Source: Haemonchus contortus (lineage: Eukaryota > Nematoda > Chromadorea > Rhabditida > Trichostrongylidae). Taken from it: a DNA stretch of 64,000 nucleotides. The notes beneath the pieces were generated by a model. That model worked only from the letters and a program-made list of their open reading frames with translations, was not told the DNA's origin and searched no databases. Where the stretch lies: NCBI GenBank assembly GCA_000469685.2, contig LS997562.1, positions 5,210,015 through 5,274,014 of the forward strand, in the 5' to 3' direction. This document shows positions 39,401 through 50,151 of the stretch, one piece after another. The position numbers were made by a program, and so were the translations under genes. The stretch's first letter is position 1. Each line of letters begins with the position of its first letter.

Positions 39401-39727
39401 CTAAAAGGTGGTGTCCGAAAAGCTCATCCAGACGGTTTGGTATTCCCACGAATAACTACCGTAGTTGTTAAACTGCCTGAGCTGCCAGAGGAGCATGAGT
39501 CGAGTTCACAGTCCACTGAAGAGCGTGGGGTCACCATTGTCGACATACCGTATGCTGATGGATCGGTGTCATCCTTCAAGGAACTGTCTCCTTCCGATTT
39601 AACGTGTAGTGAAGATGAGTCCAAGGCTGCAGTAGTTAGAGCTCGCGCCCAAGTACGAGCTGATCACTGTAAACTGTTGATACATGGCTGGGAAACGTTG
39701 ATATCTGATTCGGAAGACGGATTCTGA
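30454..39727 (+). CDS. Large disordered Pro/Ser/Arg-rich protein with acidic C-terminus (5' end unresolved)
   Basis: Eleven exons join in consistent phase: 30454-30699, 31194-31298, 32277-32575, 33383-33502, 33556-33677, 33816-33926, 33994-34104, 34330-34440, 34493-35059, 38428-38575 and 39095-39727 (TGA). Exon 30454 begins with two bases completing a codon and has an upstream in-frame stop, so an earlier exon exists. Features in order: a Thr/Gly/His-rich part, about four 9-residue tandem units (EPSPxPRRR type) in exon 3, beta-strand-like TLNVFNP and TTTIEVFRAP segments, PPPPVP, a His/Arg-rich stretch (RRHSRRSHSSHRRRRDHDH), then a C-terminal region with YEELDHIYEELDNY and an Asp/Glu-rich block. 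No known domain is recognised. A structural or scaffold role is only a guess. Intron 35060-38427 holds a Tc1-like element and SINE copies. Confidence 0.75.
31380..32170 (+). repeat. Degenerate T-rich tandem array in intron
   Basis: TTTATTTATTTGTTTA-type sequence punctuated by variants of ATCGAATAGCATGATC near 31397, 31558, 31659, 31846, 31963 and 32034, and by TCATAATCGCAGAGCGCTT near 31632 and 31915. Spacing is irregular (about 70-180 bp), so it is an old, degenerate tandem array. Confidence 0.6.
35186..36450 (+). mobile_element. Tc1-like DNA transposon, degenerate
   Basis: A 1265-bp element with perfect inverted termini of about 26 bp (CAGGGTGGGCCAAAATTATG...) and TA on both sides (35184-35185, 36451-36452). 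Length is typical of Tc1/mariner elements. The transposase on the + strand is broken by many stops. Recognisable pieces are TIADRSG near 35482 and LWSPDLNPLNVSMW near 36117, where the usual acidic residue after SPDLNP is absent. It lies in the intron between exons 35059 and 38428 of the Pro/Ser/Arg-rich gene. Confidence 0.9.
36470..36575 (+). repeat. SINE-like repeat, head fragment
   Basis: GCCGCTACCACACGCACGATCC and a diverged B box GGGATGGAATCCCGG followed by GATACACGC and CAGGCCAAGCG. The body is missing. It starts directly after the Tc1-like element. Confidence 0.5.
37725..37945 (+). repeat. SINE-like repeat, 5'-truncated
   Basis: GGGTTCGATACTCGC, GCGGGGTCGGTTAATCGG, GGAGGATAAAAGCAC, CAGGTCATTGTATAGGC and TACAATTCTGAATG in family order, ending GATCCTTATCCTTTTT. 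Confidence 0.75.
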
Positions 39728-40016
39728 GGTGCCAAAGCTGTTACCTGGTGGAGCCGTGAGCCAGATGATCTCCTAGTCAACCTAGATTTCTTCATGCCAA
39801 CCTCGCGGATCTCTATTTGCTTTTTAACCCTAACCTTATGCTCCTCCATAAGGTCAAGAAGAACTTATTGTAGCGGTGTTTTAGGTAAAGTGGTGTTCGC
39901 GGCGCATGCTGCAACTTCCCTGTTCTCTTTCTTTCGTCAGCGGGATCGATAATTACCCTTGAAAGCGACCTCTCTACGGATTTACTTGTCTCTCGTAGTA
40001 TATCCACTCTACTGGT

Positions 40017-40022
40017 AATAAA
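40017..40022 (+). other. Polyadenylation signal AATAAA for the Pro/Ser/Arg-rich gene
   Basis: AATAAA about 290 bases after the TGA at 39725-39727, the first such signal downstream. Confidence 0.45.
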
Positions 40023-41636
40023 AGCAAAAATCACTTTTTGTCGGAAACTGGCTCTGAATCTGGGGAACCTCCGATGTTTCCTGTACTTCTTCCTTGATTA
40101 ATAGATCTAGCCGAAAGTTACTGGTTCCCGACTACTGCGACGTAAGGGTCGGGAAAGTTGCAGTGTGTGGAAGGTCCGCTTTTTGCCTCGCTTGTTTCCA
40201 TTTGCCTACTGAAATTTCGTATGAATTGATTCTGCGTACAGTGTACATAACTGTAGTATGAGTACGTTTCATACTCAGGTTTTCTTTACCCTTTTACTAG
40301 TAGTAGCACGAAATTTACGTGGATGGCATACAGAACTAGTCTAGTATACTCCTTAGATATCTTTGAGGTGAGTTAAGTCTCTTAAATCGCCTGTGAAATG
40401 TCACTACCGTGAAAGTTCTTCGGTTTTTTTGCTCTGAATCTGCCATATGTTAAGTCTTTGCCATGTTGTTCATTCTTCGCATTACTACATTCTATTAGAG
40501 TGGGAATAGTACCCTTGGGACGCGCGCGTGCGGAGTGCGGATAGGAGTGACCCACTGACCGATCCTTACCTTTTCACTTCATTCTTACCCGCTTCGGTTT
40601 GCCTCCGCTTTTATCAGCTTCCTTTTTGTTCGATCACATGTGATATGTACTTAGTTATAGGTAGAGCCGGTTAGTAAAGTTACAATCATGAACCCCCCTG
40701 AGAGGTAGTCAGGGGTAGTTTTAGACATCCAGAAGCCCTAGGTCATTTCCAAAGCTAAACTGCCACATATTCAAGTGAGCCTAGGTCATGTTCCAATTTC
40801 CGATTTTTGGAATTTTTGAAGATTTTTGAACTTTTTCCGAGAATAACACCTTGATACATCTAGAACCCGTAGGTAACAACATTCCATAGTCGTCTCAATC
40901 TTACTCCCACCAGCTTTCTTAGCTAGCTCCGTGGGTGGAAATGACGTAATTTTCTAGTGAAAACTATAGATCACTTCCTTCACTTCCTGTTCCCGCTAGT
41001 CGATTACTAGTTAGTTGTCTCGCCATGTTCCATGCCCTAGCTAGTTGTTATGGTTAGTTGTCCCGCCACGTGTCATGCCATGCAAGGTGATCGATAGCCA
41101 TAAGTATAGTATGCAATATTATGCAATATCTAATAAGCAATAATGAGCTGTGTTATATTTTTTCACTTCATCTTTAAGGCAATGTGATTATGGCAAAATA
41201 GTAGGCTTTGGTCAGGAGTTGAACCCACTCCATTGAAATTCTATCCCGATTCCTGCCCATAACGCCCGCTCCCGGTTGGAATGACTCACCAGCATCCCAA
41301 CGTTCAACTTCTAGGAGTGGGCGGGAGTTTCCTGTGGTTTAATGTATAAGCAAGATGACTGTGACCCGGATCAAGGTTCAAATCCTGCCCGAACCCGATT
41401 GTTTTGCCCATACCAGTAGGTCTCTGGGAATAGATTAGTATCGCATACTGCAGCGAAAAAACAGCAGATAAATAGAGAAATAAGTCAGTACAATGTTTAG
41501 TCTTTCAGCCGAGTTCAAGATCTGATCTTGTATGTCAAAACCATGTAAAAAAATCTGTCGTGGATTTTTAATAGCCCTGTAAAATGTATTTTTACATTGA
41601 TTTGTGCTATGGTAAATGTAATCATTGGAATAAAGT
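40023..41636. other. Intergenic region with a tRNA-like fragment
   Basis: No gene supported. At 41337-41393 GTGGTTTAATGTATAAGC and GGTTCAAATCC resemble A and B boxes, but stems do not pair, so it is likely a SINE or tRNA relic. Confidence 0.4.
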
Positions 41637-41670
41637 TTTATTTTGTTGAACGACTATGAAATTCTGTGGT

Positions 41671-42803
41671 TCAGAGGAAGTATTCCCTCCGATCTGTTCT
41701 TTTGAATTGACGATCAAACCAAAGAAACATGTAACACCATAATGCCACCGAGAAAACTCCAGTGAGTGCGACAATGAACATCAACAGCAGAAGAGCACTG
41801 CAAAAATCATATTCTTCAAAAGCTGTGTTGACTCTTAGGAAGCGTTTATACTTCGAGCTGCTCCATTACAATGTCATAACGTAATTTTATGAGACTGCAG
41901 TGAGGTAAGGCGCATGCCATTTTTCTATTTTTTAGCGAAATGCATACCTATACATATAGATGCCCGACTGTCCTTTTTCAATGCAGCCAGTACTTTCATT
42001 GATATTTTTCGATTAAAATCAGAAAAAAACTAAATAAGTATGAAGTTGTTTCGATCAACTCATCAATTACTACTACTTCCACTGTCTCAATCGCGTAAAC
42101 GGGGAAGGCGAGGGGTAGGTAAGGGGGGGGGGGGGGGTAAGGGTAGGTGAAAGGGAAGGACATGGGGCCCAGTTTGAATAAACAGTAGGGTGAAGCCTTA
42201 GCTATCAATTTTGTTTATTTGTTTGTCCTTGTAGTATATTACACCAGCTCCATTCTGCCCCTTAGACATTGATAAGCTCGTGCTCTGAAGATTCTGGCTC
42301 CAGGAGTCTGAAAGGAAAGAAAAATTTTTCACGAGGCACTTCTACCCATGACTCGGGACGGATCGAATAGAATTTTTGGGAAAAGATGAACTGATGGTGC
42401 CTGGTGGGTGTCGGTGTGGAAGAAGGGGGAGGGGGGAGAGGGGGGGGGGGGAGATGGGTTTTCTCAAGATGATACAGCCCCTCTTCCTACACCTCTGTTC
42501 CAACTTATGGTTAGGAGGGAAGCTGCGGAAGAAGATTCGCAAACAGAGCGTTATGACTCTACCCCCAGATTAACTCATTTTCAGAAAATACAGGAATAAT
42601 CTTTCCCTAAATTTCACCACCCGCTTGAGGCTTTCCAAAAAATCGGAGGGTAGGGACTGTTCTTCGGGCTAATAATCTTCATTACAAAGAAACAAAAAAT
42701 AAACAAAAATAAGTCAATGAACTAACCTCAGGATAAAAGCTTGTAACGGAGTAAAATTGGTATGGTCTATTAATGGTGGTGTTAGGGACATTATAGTCGA
42801 AGC
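41671..42803 (-). CDS. Tentative membrane-protein gene, C-terminal exons
   Basis: The terminal minus-strand exon 41671-41797 follows TTTTGCAG and encodes a strongly hydrophobic helix (ALLLLMFIVALTGVFSVALW) then a short tail ending RREYFL and TGA. A reverse-strand AATAAA lies just beyond, near 41637-41642. Another good exon is 42727-42803 (acceptor CTTCTCCTAG, donor GAG|GTTAGT), reading FDYNVPNTTINRPYQFYSV. I could not join the two in phase, so they may be separate genes or missing an intermediate exon. No family recognised. Confidence 0.35.
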
Positions 42804-44064
42804 CTAGGAGAAGTGTTCATGAAGAGCGAATTGTCGTTTTGACGACTTTTGACGACTTCAAGTCTCGAGAATGGATAGGCGATGGATGTGATTCAATTAC
42901 CCTAGACGCATTCAAAGCAGCAGCAATGCTCCAAGAAAGGTGACTAATGAGCTTTGAACGAAAACTTTTGCGAACGAAGAAAAACAACGGCTGCTCTCCC
43001 CCAAGTAGCGTGAAGTTCCAGCGTCTTGATTTTTGTCAGGCTTACCCCAATATAATGCAACATGATGCCATTGCACAGAAGACTGTCCGAATAGAATTAC
43101 ATGAAGGTTTTAAAGTTATTCTCTGCTGAACACATGGTCTAGTGAGCTTAATCTTTAGCACTAAAATGCTGAGCGAGTGGGCGGGACTCGTAAGACTATT
43201 GCACGCTCCTTATTGGTGTATTTCTCGCTTCCACCTGGCCAATTATAGGAAAGGGCAAGACATGCGTTACGGTGTCAGGAATTCGGGTTCCGGCAGTGAC
43301 GATCCAATGAGCCCAGCTCGTTCTTACACGCGGAGGATAAAGGATGAACGTTTTTGCCCTCGACTATTTCACATTTGGGATGCGTGCCGCAGTGGACTTC
43401 AATTTAGAATCAGCTGGGGTTTTGAAAGCGTATTTGGCTTATGCAATGGCTTACGGTGGCCAGCCGATGTATGTACATGCCAGTGCTTCCATCCTAATAG
43501 ACTAGTCTGTTTCTAGTTAGTGAACGCTGGACGAATGGAAGACTTCGCTGACCTGAGCAAGTAGCCTAAGGACCAAAATCTCCCATTTACTCTTGTCGAG
43601 TCCACGAAAACGATAAGCATATCGTCCTTTTTGCGTTGCCCGCTGCTCTCCTGTTCTCTCAATCAATATGTATCTATTTCTCTCTTCATCACTTCTCTTA
43701 CAGCGTCCACCACTCACTTCTTCAGGAAAGGGAAGAACCCCACCAGCGAAAAATGACGTTCCTAGTTGAGAATTGTGGGGTCTTTCCTCATCAGTTAAGT
43801 GCTGGTCGGGAAACCGTGAAATCGTGGAATGGCGGACTTTACATTAATGATGTGGGGTGTAGTTGGGGGGGGGGGGGGGGGGGAAGGTTAGTATATCAAG
43901 AAATGAACTCAATGAAAGCGTTATGCCGTGTCAAACCACGGGCATGCCAGTTTTCAAATAAGGGCTTTCGTGGGGAAGGAGCACCGCGGTAGGCAAATTT
44001 TCTTTCTTTTTTTTCGCTCGAGGTAATCATACCAGCCACCCAGGTGCTCCTACCCTACCTAGGC
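42804..44064. other. Gene-poor region with poly-G tracts
   Basis: A run of about 19 G lies at 43865-43883. Just upstream of this span, G-rich runs occur at about 42123-42137 and 42421-42453. Apart from the SINE copy at 43368, no gene is supported. Confidence 0.5.
43368..43560 (-). repeat. SINE-like repeat, diverged minus-strand copy
   Basis: TGCAATGGCTTACGGTGGCC, AGTGCTTCCATCCTAATAGAC and GGAAGACTTCGCTGACC follow the reverse order of the family body. Confidence 0.6.
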
Positions 44065-44632
44065 TTATTCGGGAAACTAAATTTCCGGTGCTAAGTGGGT
44101 TGGGTGGGACCACGCGGCTCGGCAGGCGGCGCAGCACCCTGCGCTCTCTCCACCGAGATAGTAGAGAAGTAAGAGAAGTCGAGCCCGAAACGGTGTTTAG
44201 GGACGTTTCATAGTTTTTATGTTGTAACTGTGTATTTTTCATCTAATTTTAGGAAGAGGGGGGGGGGCTCCGGGGTGGGCGAGCCAATTGGACGTTCAAC
44301 TTTTATCTCATCTCAGGTTTTTGCACGAGACAACCATCTCACCCACCCCCGAAGCCCCTACCCTTCTTAAAAAATAGGTTTTATCGGCTCAGAAGAAGTG
44401 TATCCATAATATGCAAGCATAGTAACATGTGCCAAGAGTTAGTTTGTTCTGAATCACGGAACACATCAGTACAACCTTACCATTCCTTCCCAGACTCAAG
44501 CCCACTACTATCTCGCGAGCGCAGGCGGCGCGGCACCCTGCGCTCTCTTCAGCGAGATAGTAGTGGGCCTAAGTCGCCTGGTCCCCCCCCCCCCCCGAAC
44601 CCACTTAGCACCAAATTTCCTTAGCAACTAAA
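44065..44632. repeat. GC-rich element with terminal inverted repeats
   Basis: AAATTTCCGGTGCTAAGTGG at 44079-44098 is mirrored near 44606-44625 by CCACTTAGCACCAAATTTCC read forward. Inside each end lies the same GC-rich hairpin-forming block (GCAGGCGGCGC, CACCCTGCGCTCTCT, CGAGATAGTAG) at about 44123-44166 and 44521-44565. The right copy is itself palindromic (CTACTATCTCGC ... GCGAGATAGTAG). No coding sequence. A MITE-like element is likely. Confidence 0.65.
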
Positions 44633-44886
44633 ACCGATATACTAGCCTTTGGATGGGCGCCCCCCCCCCCCCCCTCCCCCAACTACTTTTTCACCATGAT
44701 GTGGAATTGAAGGCAACCAATCAATGTGCATCTAACGCAGGCAGTGATCTCACTGTCTTCGAGTTCCTGCGTTTCTACTATCAATCTATAAACAGAACCC
44801 TATCGATCGATTCAAAACATTGCTCCAGTTTCAGTCTGTGACGAGGTTCATTCTTATGCCAGTACTCATCTAGGGCGGCCTACACA

Positions 44887-47800
44887 ATGAGGTCGCATCC
44901 GAGAACTCACAAGAAGAAAGGATCAAGTGATCGGTAAGTCCGACTTGGTAGATGCAGTGAGGATCCCAGTACATTCCAGTAGACAAGGCGATGGAAGTTC
45001 AAGGAGAGGTACGAGAAAAAGGAGAAACAGTCGAAAAAAGAAGCGTAGCGAATCATCCGATTCAAAAGATGGCGAAGAAGAGGTGAGGCGCTTTCAAGGA
45101 CAGCAACAATCACATAATCTTGGCCGGAGGGAAAGGGCTTAGGTCGTTAGGTCCACTCTGAGACTCGTAGGGCGGAGAAGAATTACAGTTCAAGGCAAAT
45201 ATAAAGGAGCTACAATGTATCCCAAGCGAAATCAACTGCCTTAGCATATTTGTCTGGCCGCCTTCAGGGTTGACGTTTATCGGGTAATCTTCGTTCAGAG
45301 TTGGCGCTCACTTCCTATACGTTCAGAGTTCGCGTCAGGTTGGGGAATCAGAGATAAGGCGAAGAAGATATATATCGATTGGACGTGTTCTTCTCTCACA
45401 CTCACCGGATTGACGAATTCATGGGATGAATTGGTGCTTACTGAATGGTTTATCAGGGTCTGCCTTCACTTCATTTCTACCTCTCAGAAAGGGCCAAATG
45501 GTCTGGAGTTCCCCTCGAGGTCGCCGTATCACAGCAGGATCACCGCCATGTAACAACCCTCCACAAGAGTCCCAAACACCTCTAGCGCTCCTTAGCGGAT
45601 GATATCACCTGGAAAAAGGCTGACGCAAGGGTATCAGTGCTCTTTCGGGATTTCCTCTCGTTGGATAAGCGTGTTCTTACGGGGATTTGTCTCCCGATAT
45701 CATTTTGACCAAGGCGGCTACAGCAACTATAGGTATTGATTGAGTCACTTCCCCCTTCTCCTAATGGTTAGACTACACCATTCTTCATGAGTTCTCGAAT
45801 GAAATGAGTTCTGCCCAAGTATAAACATCCTTCATTCCTTAAATGCTCCAATGGAGCTCATTTAAGATCAACATGATTAAGCTTTTTGGAAAGAAAGGTG
45901 TTGCTGTGGTAAGAGTGGATATTGATCAGATGGAATGAGAGTATATGATAGAGAAGGGGATCAATTATCGATCAGCAGAGCGGGTGCTACTGGAGTCACA
46001 GCGATGATATGAAGGTGATGGCATAAACATCGTTCAGAAAGTGCCATCGTGGCCCTGATACTAGGCCACTCACTACACGTCGTCATGCTCCCAGAGTGTC
46101 CTCAAACTTTAGGGGGAATCTCAATAGTGGGCCACATTTGGGACTTTTATTGCATTGTTGAATCATTTGTTACCAGTGATGGCTTCCTTACTCGTGCAGT
46201 TTCAGTCCTCAAAACCCACCAGTGAGGATCGCCCACCAATGCAGTTCTTTGGCGACGAGCAGACGAGATGGTCGATTGTGGCAAGTTTACTAGCCTATAA
46301 ATGGATATCACAATCAGTCGGTATGTGATTACTCTTGTTTTAGAGCTCTGATGCGGATCCCATTTATATTCGAGATTGTGATAGTTCGAGTTTTGTTCCT
46401 CTGCCGAAGGCTGAAGCTGATGTGAGTTGCGTTTATACTCACCGATATAAGAGCAATTCCAAAGAACTGTGCTGTTGCGTTGTTAAAAAGCGCGTGTCAT
46501 TTGTGAGAAATCGATCGTTAAAAGATGAAGATTCGGATTCTTAGGAAGGCTAATCTCATGGGCGCTGGCTTGTAAGAGTGCAAAGCGTTTTTACGCCAAA
46601 GTCGCGTTGCGTTTATACTCAGAGTATGACTGATTGTCGCTTACAATCAGATAGTGTTCAAGTAGAAGAGAATGCAGAATATTTACTGAAGCGCCACATT
46701 TCCTGGCTTATTCATTCATATAATCTGCTATCTCTTCGTCTTCTCTACGTAAATGGCCAGCACAACCTTATCCTTTTTTGTGCCCTGCGGCTTTGTCGCT
46801 TGTCGCGCGCGGCGTACTTGCGGTGAGTGGAGGCCCATATGCGGGGCGCATGTGCAGCACGTAGAGGCGAGAATAGGGTAAATAGCTAGCCTGATGTAAT
46901 ATCCGTCTTCAGAGCCTAAAACTTCTCAGCTCTGATAGAAGGGCATCATTCAGTGCGGACGATAGACTCATGTCAACAGGTCCGGGCTGTAGTTATAGGG
47001 CTCGCTAATCAATACCTATCCTGCATAGGTACTATCCACTACTATCGCTTCAGTCACATGAACCACGGAAATGAGGCGCTTCGTCTGTCGTTCTGTCCGT
47101 CGTCCTGCCTGCATGTCTGTCACGAAATTCCTTAGCTCCTTTAGATCTGCCCGGAGAGACCGGGTCGAGCGTGGGATGGGTGGGTCATGTCCCGAAAAGT
47201 GTAAAGTACACATCAGCTTGGCGGATCCCCGCCCACAGTGGGCGTGGCGTGCATCGAAATGAGCTGTACTGAGGACTATGATTTCAAATTTGTTCACAAG
47301 ACGGCTTCAAAACTGGGGCTTGAAGGTGGCTAGAAGTATGCATTGATAAGCTAGTACGAACTGGGGCGACCCACCCCCGATGGGCGGGACGTTCTTCAAA
47401 AATGCAATGCTTTATGAAAACATTTAGAAAAATCATAACTCCTGTCCCCGTGGACCTAGAAAGTTCAAAATGAGAAGGAATATAGGCGATCCTATGGGAA
47501 CATTTATGGTGGGTGACGGGACCAGACTCCGCCCACAGGGGGCGGGGTTTGAGCGGGAACTCATAAATCCGGTTAAGGTCCGTAATGAAAATCAGCTCAT
47601 GTGGCTCCGTCCCTCATGACTAGAGACCCTAGCGCACGTGGCCGCCTAGTTTTCAATATCGGATTTCTGCAATCATTTCCCAGTCGGGAATCCCCAACAG
47701 GTTTAATTAGCATCAGTCGTGCTTCGATTTTGTGAGGTGATTATTTTTAGTCTCGTCCCGCACCTGATCCACGTGTTGAAGAGCACTTCATTGGTGTTCG

Positions 47801-50151
47801 AAGCAGTGAAGAGGTAGGGGCGTTTCTTTCTCCAAAACATCCAGCTCTACTTCTTTGGGCTGCTTCCACACTGAGGATAACCGCTACTCGTGCTTTCTAA
47901 CGAAATGAGAAAAACGATCATGTTCTGAACCGCGAATAACCATTTCACTGTACCCGGGTACTGGTAAAGGAGGGAGTGTATTGGTGTTGACTGGTCCTGT
48001 TTCGGGATTCGCCCTGCGTTCGACTTCTATTGAGAATCGTAGTGGCGTTTTAAAGGCGTATGTAGCCTAAACAATCAATTGCGGTGGCTGACCAATGTGT
48101 CAGTGCTCTAATTCTACCAGACGAATCTGGTACCAATCGCCCGACGCCAGCTGAAAAGCTTTGTTAGCTTCGGCTAAAATCGATTTTGATCTATCGAATC
48201 GGCTAAAATCATTTCGAAATGGGTCCAATCATAAGCCCTCACCGTTTGCATTTAGCTACAAGTTTGTCCACATCTACGAAAATTCTCTGGCCACTCATCG
48301 GATTCCTTCAAATTGCCACTGAAGAGCAGCTTTCATGAGCTATTTCAGTTAATTTCAAAGTCCCCTATTTCTTCAAATATACCCAAGGCGATAGAAGGTC
48401 ATTCTTTTTAGTTGGATGAAGTGGCAATATTGCTTCAAAGGCTCTCAATCTGGAATTCCGATTGGAATTCCGATGACCTGGCGTGCGAAAGCAGCCAGCC
48501 CAGGGTTCCAGCAACGACAGCTTTCAGATGTTGAGAATCAGTTGGTATAACAGACTGTTCAGGCAGGAAAGATGGTAAAACCTGATGACTTTGTATTGTA
48601 CTATAAAAAAGAAGACGATGAAGAACTCGAAATTGCAATCCCACTTTACTTGGCTCATCGAAATACACGTAATAAGGTAAGTGGCCATGATTCGTCAGCT
48701 AAGGTTGTGCCATGCACTTGTAGGTCTAGATCTATCAGTTCAAAAGCAAAACTAGCATAACTAAGTTCAAAAGTTGACAAGGTTGAGAGTAGTGAAGGCA
48801 CATACCGAGCATGCGAATACAGCGTTTTTAGATTGTGTGCCGTTAGGTCCGTTTTCACTACGTGAAAAATTCGCGCAGAAAGCAGAACAAACAGTATACC
48901 CAAGTCTCCCGAATTCTGGCGGAAACATCACGGATATAGTAGAAAGCTCAGCAGGGGAACACAAGATCCGCCCAACTAACCGTTTTTTACCCATCCTGCG
49001 CGGCGCGTACGGCTGAGCGTCGGACCTAATGCCCCTCTTTTCTAAATAACTAAATCATTGCTCGTAAATGTTGCATGATACGTGTAAGTTATGACCGAAT
49101 CATTTATTTTTCCTGGAAATGATAGAATATTCAGCTTTTCCACTTCCCAGTAGTCCGTTCTGCTGAAGAAAATGGCGCAAGATGGTGGCAAGTCCAGATC
49201 AGCAGTTTTATGAATCAATCGGTCCGTATGGCGCAGGTTTCTGCTATCTTTCATTGATTTTGATATTTTCTTTCAATAGCGATTCTACAATAACTGGTCA
49301 TATTCCCACACATTGATCTCTGGTGAGGTAGGATTTGAGAAGGTGGGACTTGGGCAAAATGGCAGGGACGGTTGTGATTGGCGGCTGCCAGTAGGCACCA
49401 ATCAGAGAAGCGGTCTGCTGGCCACCTACACATCAATCAAAATCGAATCTGCAATAAGTAGTGGGGTCTCCCGAATCTGTCTGGTATAATTCATGATTCA
49501 TGGAAGGGCAGTTCAGTAAACAGTTAGAAGAGGAACCAATACTCCCACGTGCCTCGCTGAACTCCGATCTCATTGATTATATGCATCACCTGTCGTCCCG
49601 TTGATCATCGATTTCCTCGCTTGAGCCCCGATAATGCCTTCATTCGTCCCTGTCGCGGAGAACACGGATCCAAAACATTCTTTTGGTTCAGAGCCTTCAT
49701 GAAGAAGTCTGACCATGGCGCTGGCTGCCATCTCAGTTGACGTCCCAAGAGATTCAGTCAGTAACCGTCATGGTCCAGTGGCCATAACAATATCGCATAA
49801 GGTGATGGCAGTTGGACCATGGCGGATACTGACTGCTTACGCCAAGAGTTTGAAAACCCCGACCCACCTGATCTTCAATCTCTTGACGTAAGCATGGCAT
49901 ACCTGATTTTTGTTCGTTGGCGGAGCACCAGATTCCCTTCTGTCGCTGCGTATATAGATCTCATAAATGTCTCTGAATTTCTAAAAAGCTTTTCAAATTT
50001 GCCTCCACTCCACTAATTTAACGATTTTCAGTTTCGACAGTTGTCAGATCTTGTACGCTGCTATCATATTTATCGTTTTACTGACGCACAATCTGGCCGA
50101 ATGGAAGTGTTCCCATTATGGAAAGGCGGAATACTTGATGACTACAAATAA
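44887..50151 (+). CDS. Basic protein with SH2-like segments (gene model partial)
   Basis: An ATG at 44887 opens exon 44887-44933 ([16 protein letters not shown]), joined in phase to 44980-45082, a Lys/Arg/Ser-rich stretch ending in Glu. Later exons are 46344-46421 (ends [13 protein letters not shown]), 48563-48676 ([18 protein letters not shown]), 49812-49887 and 50032-50151 ([16 protein letters not shown] to TAA). [10 protein letters not shown]...KPDDFVLYY resembles the start of an SH2 domain (helix A plus the strand normally carrying the phosphotyrosine-binding Arg). [12 protein letters not shown] resembles the SH2 end. The binding Arg of the FLVR motif is Tyr here. A middle exon is unresolved, and a possible extra exon starts at 46206. 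No kinase domain follows. Shared membership of all exons in one gene is an inference. Confidence 0.45.
46422..47997. other. Intronic/intergenic span with GC-box-like palindromes
   Basis: Holds repeated GC-rich palindromic blocks (CCCCGCCCACAGTGGGCG near 47227, CTCCGCCCACAGGGGGCGGGG near 47528, CACCCCCGATGGGCGGG near 47371). No exon is recognised. They probably belong to a repeat rather than to promoters. Confidence 0.4.
47998..48180 (-). repeat. SINE-like repeat, minus-strand copy
   Basis: GGGATTCGCCCTGCGTTCGAC, CAATCAATTGCGGTGGCTG, TCTACCAGACGAATCTGGTA and CCAATCGCCCGACGCC in reverse family order. Confidence 0.65.
49583..49700 (+). repeat. Dispersed repeat, copy 1
   Basis: TCACCTGTCGTCCCGTTGAT and the following bases (ATCGATTTCCTCG, CATTCGTCCCTGT, GGTTCAGAGCC) recur at 54186-54345. 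It is not part of the SINE family above. Confidence 0.65.

Noticed and set aside
42947..43129. A 60-codon + strand ORF with basic N-terminus.
   Set aside because: No splice context, no recognised domain, in repeat-rich surroundings.
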